Source: Paenibacillus sp. (GTDB lineage: Bacteria > Bacillota > Bacilli > Paenibacillales > NBRC-103111). Taken from it: a stretch of 6,804 nucleotides of DNA. The position numbers and the translations under genes are program-made. The notes under the pieces are model-generated. The model was given only the letters and a program-made list of their open reading frames with translations, was not told where the DNA came from and did no database searches. Numbering within the stretch: the stretch's first letter is position 1; each line of letters begins with the position of its first letter. This document shows, in pieces, positions 4,513 to 6,804 of the stretch. The DNA is taken from NCBI GenBank assembly GCA_029239545.1, contig JARBUQ010000254.1, forward strand, positions 1 through 6,804, written 5' to 3'.

Positions 4513-6771
4513 ATGACAAAAAAAGCTAAGCTCAATACTTTATGGATAGGGGGAGTTTTCACCCTATTTTTTGTTGTACTCGTCTCCAAAATGTATTTGA
4601 TGCAAGTAGTAGGCGCAGCGGAATTAATGGAAAAGGCACAGGTGATGTGGGAGAAGGACAAGGTGCTGCAGCCAGTTCGTGGTTCCATTCTGGATCGCAA
4701 TAACCACATCCTTGCGGAAGATGGGCCTTCCTATACGGTGATCGTGAATCCCGAAGTCATCCAGGTTCTAGGCAAGGAACGGGAGATCAGCAAGGGTTTG
4801 TCCTCTATTCTAGGGAAGCCGGAAGCGGAAATAATGGATCTGGTTACCAAAAAGAAAGAGAATGGCACTTTCTTTTCATGGGTCGAGGTTCGCAGCGAGG
4901 GATGGAAAATTGATAATGATGTCGCAGATGAAATCATGGAATATTTTAAAATGGAAAAACCGAATGACAACCGTAAAAATTTGGTCACAAAAGGGATCTA
5001 CCTGGAAGAGTCCCAGAAACGATATTATCCTTCCAACAAAATGGCATCCCATATCCTTGGGTATTATGACAAGAACGGAAAAGCAATAGGCGGTTTGGAA
5101 AGTAAAAACAATGAGTTGCTTAGTGGAAAAGCAGGTCGTATTATTACCGAGAAGGATCGCAAGGGCTATGAGCTTCCAGATGCCAAATCAAGCTTTGAGC
5201 CTGCAATTGATGGCAAATCCATTCAATTAACGATTGATCAGCAGATTCAGTCCTATATGGAAAATGCGATGGAAAAAGCTTACCTGCAATGGAAGCCTAA
5301 AAGTATTTCGGCGATTGCAGTGAATCCGAAGACGATGGAAATACTGGCTATGGCTAATTATCCGAATTTCAACCCGGCGGAGTACTGGGAAACGAAGGAT
5401 CAAAAGGATTTTTACAACCATGCTATAGCTTCGCAATATGAGCCAGGCTCCACGTTCAAGCTCGTTACGTTAGCAGGTGCTGTGGAAGAAGGTATTTTTA
5501 ATCCTAATGAGGTTTACCAGTCTGGATCAATTTCAGTGCCGGGTCGTACATTAAGCGATCATAATATTTCCGGTTGGGGAAAAATTACGTATCTCGAGGG
5601 ATTGAAGCGCTCCAGTAACGTAGCATTTGTTAAACTGGGGTATGAGAAGCTCAAGGAAGACAAGCTGAAGGATTATATTGCGAGATTCGGCTTTGGAGAA
5701 AAGACTGGGATCGATCTCCCAGGTGAAGCCAAAGGGTTAGTGAAGTTCCAATATCCTTCCGATTACGCTACGGCCACGTATGGACAAGGTGGGGTTTCGG
5801 TTACAGCCATCCAACAGGTAGCTGCCTATGCTGCTATTGCCAATGGCGGCAAGCTCATGAAACCTTATATTGTCAAATCGATAGTGGATAGTAAGAGTGG
5901 AGACGTTATTGAAGAGAAGAAGCCTGAATTCGTCCGTCAGGTTGTATCGGAAGCAACGGCATTCAAAGTAAGTGAATACTTGGAGACGGTCGTATCGGAC
6001 AAGGCAGCGGGAACAGGGAAAACGGCAGCCATTGACGGGTATCGCGTTGCCGGGAAGACAGGTACGGCTCAAATTGTTAGGAACGGTGAATATTCCACTA
6101 ATACATGGCTGATTTCTTTTATTGGTTATGCTCCTGTTGAGGACCCTCAGATCCTTGTGGCGGTCATTGCAGATGAACCGGATATAGGCGGAGACTACCA
6201 TGAGGGCAGCAAGGTTGCCATTCCGGTATTCAAAGATATCGTATCGCAAACTTTGCGTTATATGGGTGTATCGGCCAAAGTGAAAACAGAGCAGACTGCT
6301 GTGACAGAAAAGAAGCAGGCTGTACCGAATTTGTTGAATAAGGTTGCGGCTGATGCCAGAAAAAATCTGACTACACAAAAGCTTAATTATGAAACTATCG
6401 GAAACGGGAATACGATCCTTTCACAGTTTCCGGCTGCAGGCACCGAAATAAGCTCTACACAAAAAATATATTTGTTAACGGAGTCAGTAGAAGAGGCTGA
6501 GATTCCGGATCTTACAGGAAAATCTTTAAGAGATGCACTGGAGCTGTGCTCCTATATGAAAGCTGAATGTCAGGCAACAGGTGAAGGGTATGTGGTCAAT
6601 CAGACGATTACTGTAGAAGGGGAGAAAAAGCGAATTCGTCTTGAGCTCAAGCCGTGGAATGATGCGGCAGAAAGCTCTTCAGCGGGCAAGCAGGCTTCTG
6701 GCAGTACGACAAGTGGTTCCAAATCGTCCTCCAAACCCACCCCTACGCCATCGCCGACAAAAAAACCTTAG
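4513..6771 (+). CDS. pbpB: Septal class B penicillin-binding protein (PBP2B/FtsI type) with two PASTA repeats
   Basis: Membrane-anchored D,D-transpeptidase that cross-links septal peptidoglycan; target of beta-lactams. The 752-residue product has an N-terminal membrane anchor (about 9-30); a pedestal domain starting with VRGSILDRN (55-63) and including GGLE (193-196); a transpeptidase domain (about 264-585) with catalytic motif STFK (Ser313, Lys316), SSN (367-369) and KTGTAQ (515-520); PASTA repeat 1 (about 602-657, with VPNLL and SQFPAAGT); a more divergent PASTA repeat 2 (about 662-715); and a Ser/Thr/Pro/Lys-rich tail (about 718-752). Two PASTA repeats fit vegetative PBP2B rather than sporulation SpoVD, which usually has one. 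Start ATG 4513 is preceded by GAGAGGT (4500-4506) touching the ftsL stop, so coupling is likely. All catalytic motifs are intact. Confidence 0.95.
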   Translation: MTKKAKLNTLWIGGVFTLFFVVLVSKMYLMQVVGAAELMEKAQVMWEKDKVLQPVRGSILDRNNHILAEDGPSYTVIVNPEVIQVLGKEREISKGLSSILGKPEAEIMDLVTKKKENGTFFSWVEVRSEGWKIDNDVADEIMEYFKMEKPNDNRKNLVTKGIYLEESQKRYYPSNKMASHILGYYDKNGKAIGGLESKNNELLSGKAGRIITEKDRKGYELPDAKSSFEPAIDGKSIQLTIDQQIQSYMENAMEKAYLQWKPKSISAIAVNPKTMEILAMANYPNFNPAEYWETKDQKDFYNHAIASQYEPGSTFKLVTLAGAVEEGIFNPNEVYQSGSISVPGRTLSDHNISGWGKITYLEGLKRSSNVAFVKLGYEKLKEDKLKDYIARFGFGEKTGIDLPGEAKGLVKFQYPSDYATATYGQGGVSVTAIQQVAAYAAIANGGKLMKPYIVKSIVDSKSGDVIEEKKPEFVRQVVSEATAFKVSEYLETVVSDKAAGTGKTAAIDGYRVAGKTGTAQIVRNGEYSTNTWLISFIGYAPVEDPQILVAVIADEPDIGGDYHEGSKVAIPVFKDIVSQTLRYMGVSAKVKTEQTAVTEKKQAVPNLLNKVAADARKNLTTQKLNYETIGNGNTILSQFPAAGTEISSTQKIYLLTESVEEAEIPDLTGKSLRDALELCSYMKAECQATGEGYVVNQTITVEGEKKRIRLELKPWNDAAESSSAGKQASGSTTSGSKSSSKPTPTPSPTKKP

Positions 6772-6804
6772 TTCGACAACAGACAGCTTGTTCTATCCTT
6801 TTTG
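6772..6804. other. Intergenic edge after the PBP gene
   Basis: Only 33 nt remain after the stop codon. They contain a possible 4-bp inverted repeat (ACAA/TTGT) and a five-T run, too weak to call a terminator, and no ribosome binding site or start codon. Cluster order in relatives predicts spoVD or murE next, but nothing here shows it. Confidence 0.5.

Noticed and set aside
5737..6378. 213-codon open frame on the minus strand inside the PBP gene
   Set aside because: It lies wholly opposite the transpeptidase and first PASTA regions, its product resembles no family I know, is rich in Arg/Cys/Leu as expected of antisense frames, and has no clear ribosome site.
6772..6804. Terminator at the right end of the window
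   Set aside because: Only about four pairable bases (ACAA/TTGT) with an 8-nt loop; the T run is short and offset from the stem, and the sequence is cut by the window edge.

Overview
The window looks like an ordinary chromosomal stretch of a Gram-positive, endospore-forming-type Firmicute, most likely Paenibacillus or a close relative. The basis is the protein style, the strong AAGGAGG-type ribosome binding sites, GTG starts, and the gene order SAH hydrolase / DUF4349 lipoprotein / mraZ / rsmH / ftsL / pbpB, which I recall from Paenibacillus genomes (memory, not a search). All six genes are on the + strand and all appear intact. I see no mobile element, CRISPR array, tRNA or rRNA.

Layout. (1) Positions 47-1309: an S-adenosylhomocysteine hydrolase of the short archaeal/Thermotoga-like type, closed by an intrinsic terminator at 1335-1374. 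(2) Positions 1375-1494: a small regulatory gap with a near-consensus CcpA cre-like palindrome (1442-1455) and only weak promoter candidates. (3) Positions 1495-2526: a DUF4349 lipoprotein with a second, C-terminal membrane anchor, closed by a perfect 12-bp stem terminator at 2552-2590. (4) Positions 2607-2644: GTGG motifs at an exact 10-nt period, matching the known MraZ operator pattern and running into the mraZ Shine-Dalgarno. (5) Positions 2655-6771: the start of the division and cell wall (dcw/mra) cluster, mraZ-rsmH-ftsL-pbpB, with gaps of only 12-25 nt, so presumably one operon. The window ends 33 nt after the PBP; spoVD/murE/mraY would be expected next but are not visible.

How the genes work together. 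MraZ is the autoregulator of the cluster. RsmH methylates 16S rRNA using SAM and releases SAH, the type of molecule the first gene consumes, although the two sit in separate transcription units. FtsL is a bitopic divisome protein that works with DivIC/DivIB and the septal transpeptidase encoded next to it (PBP2B-type, with two PASTA repeats).

I found no new multi-gene system. The points most worth a second look are the MraZ box array merged with the ribosome binding site and lacking an obvious sigma-A promoter, the altered adenine-pocket residues of the SAH hydrolase, the cre-like site, the two-anchor topology of the DUF4349 protein, and the lone cysteine pair in the second PASTA repeat of the PBP.
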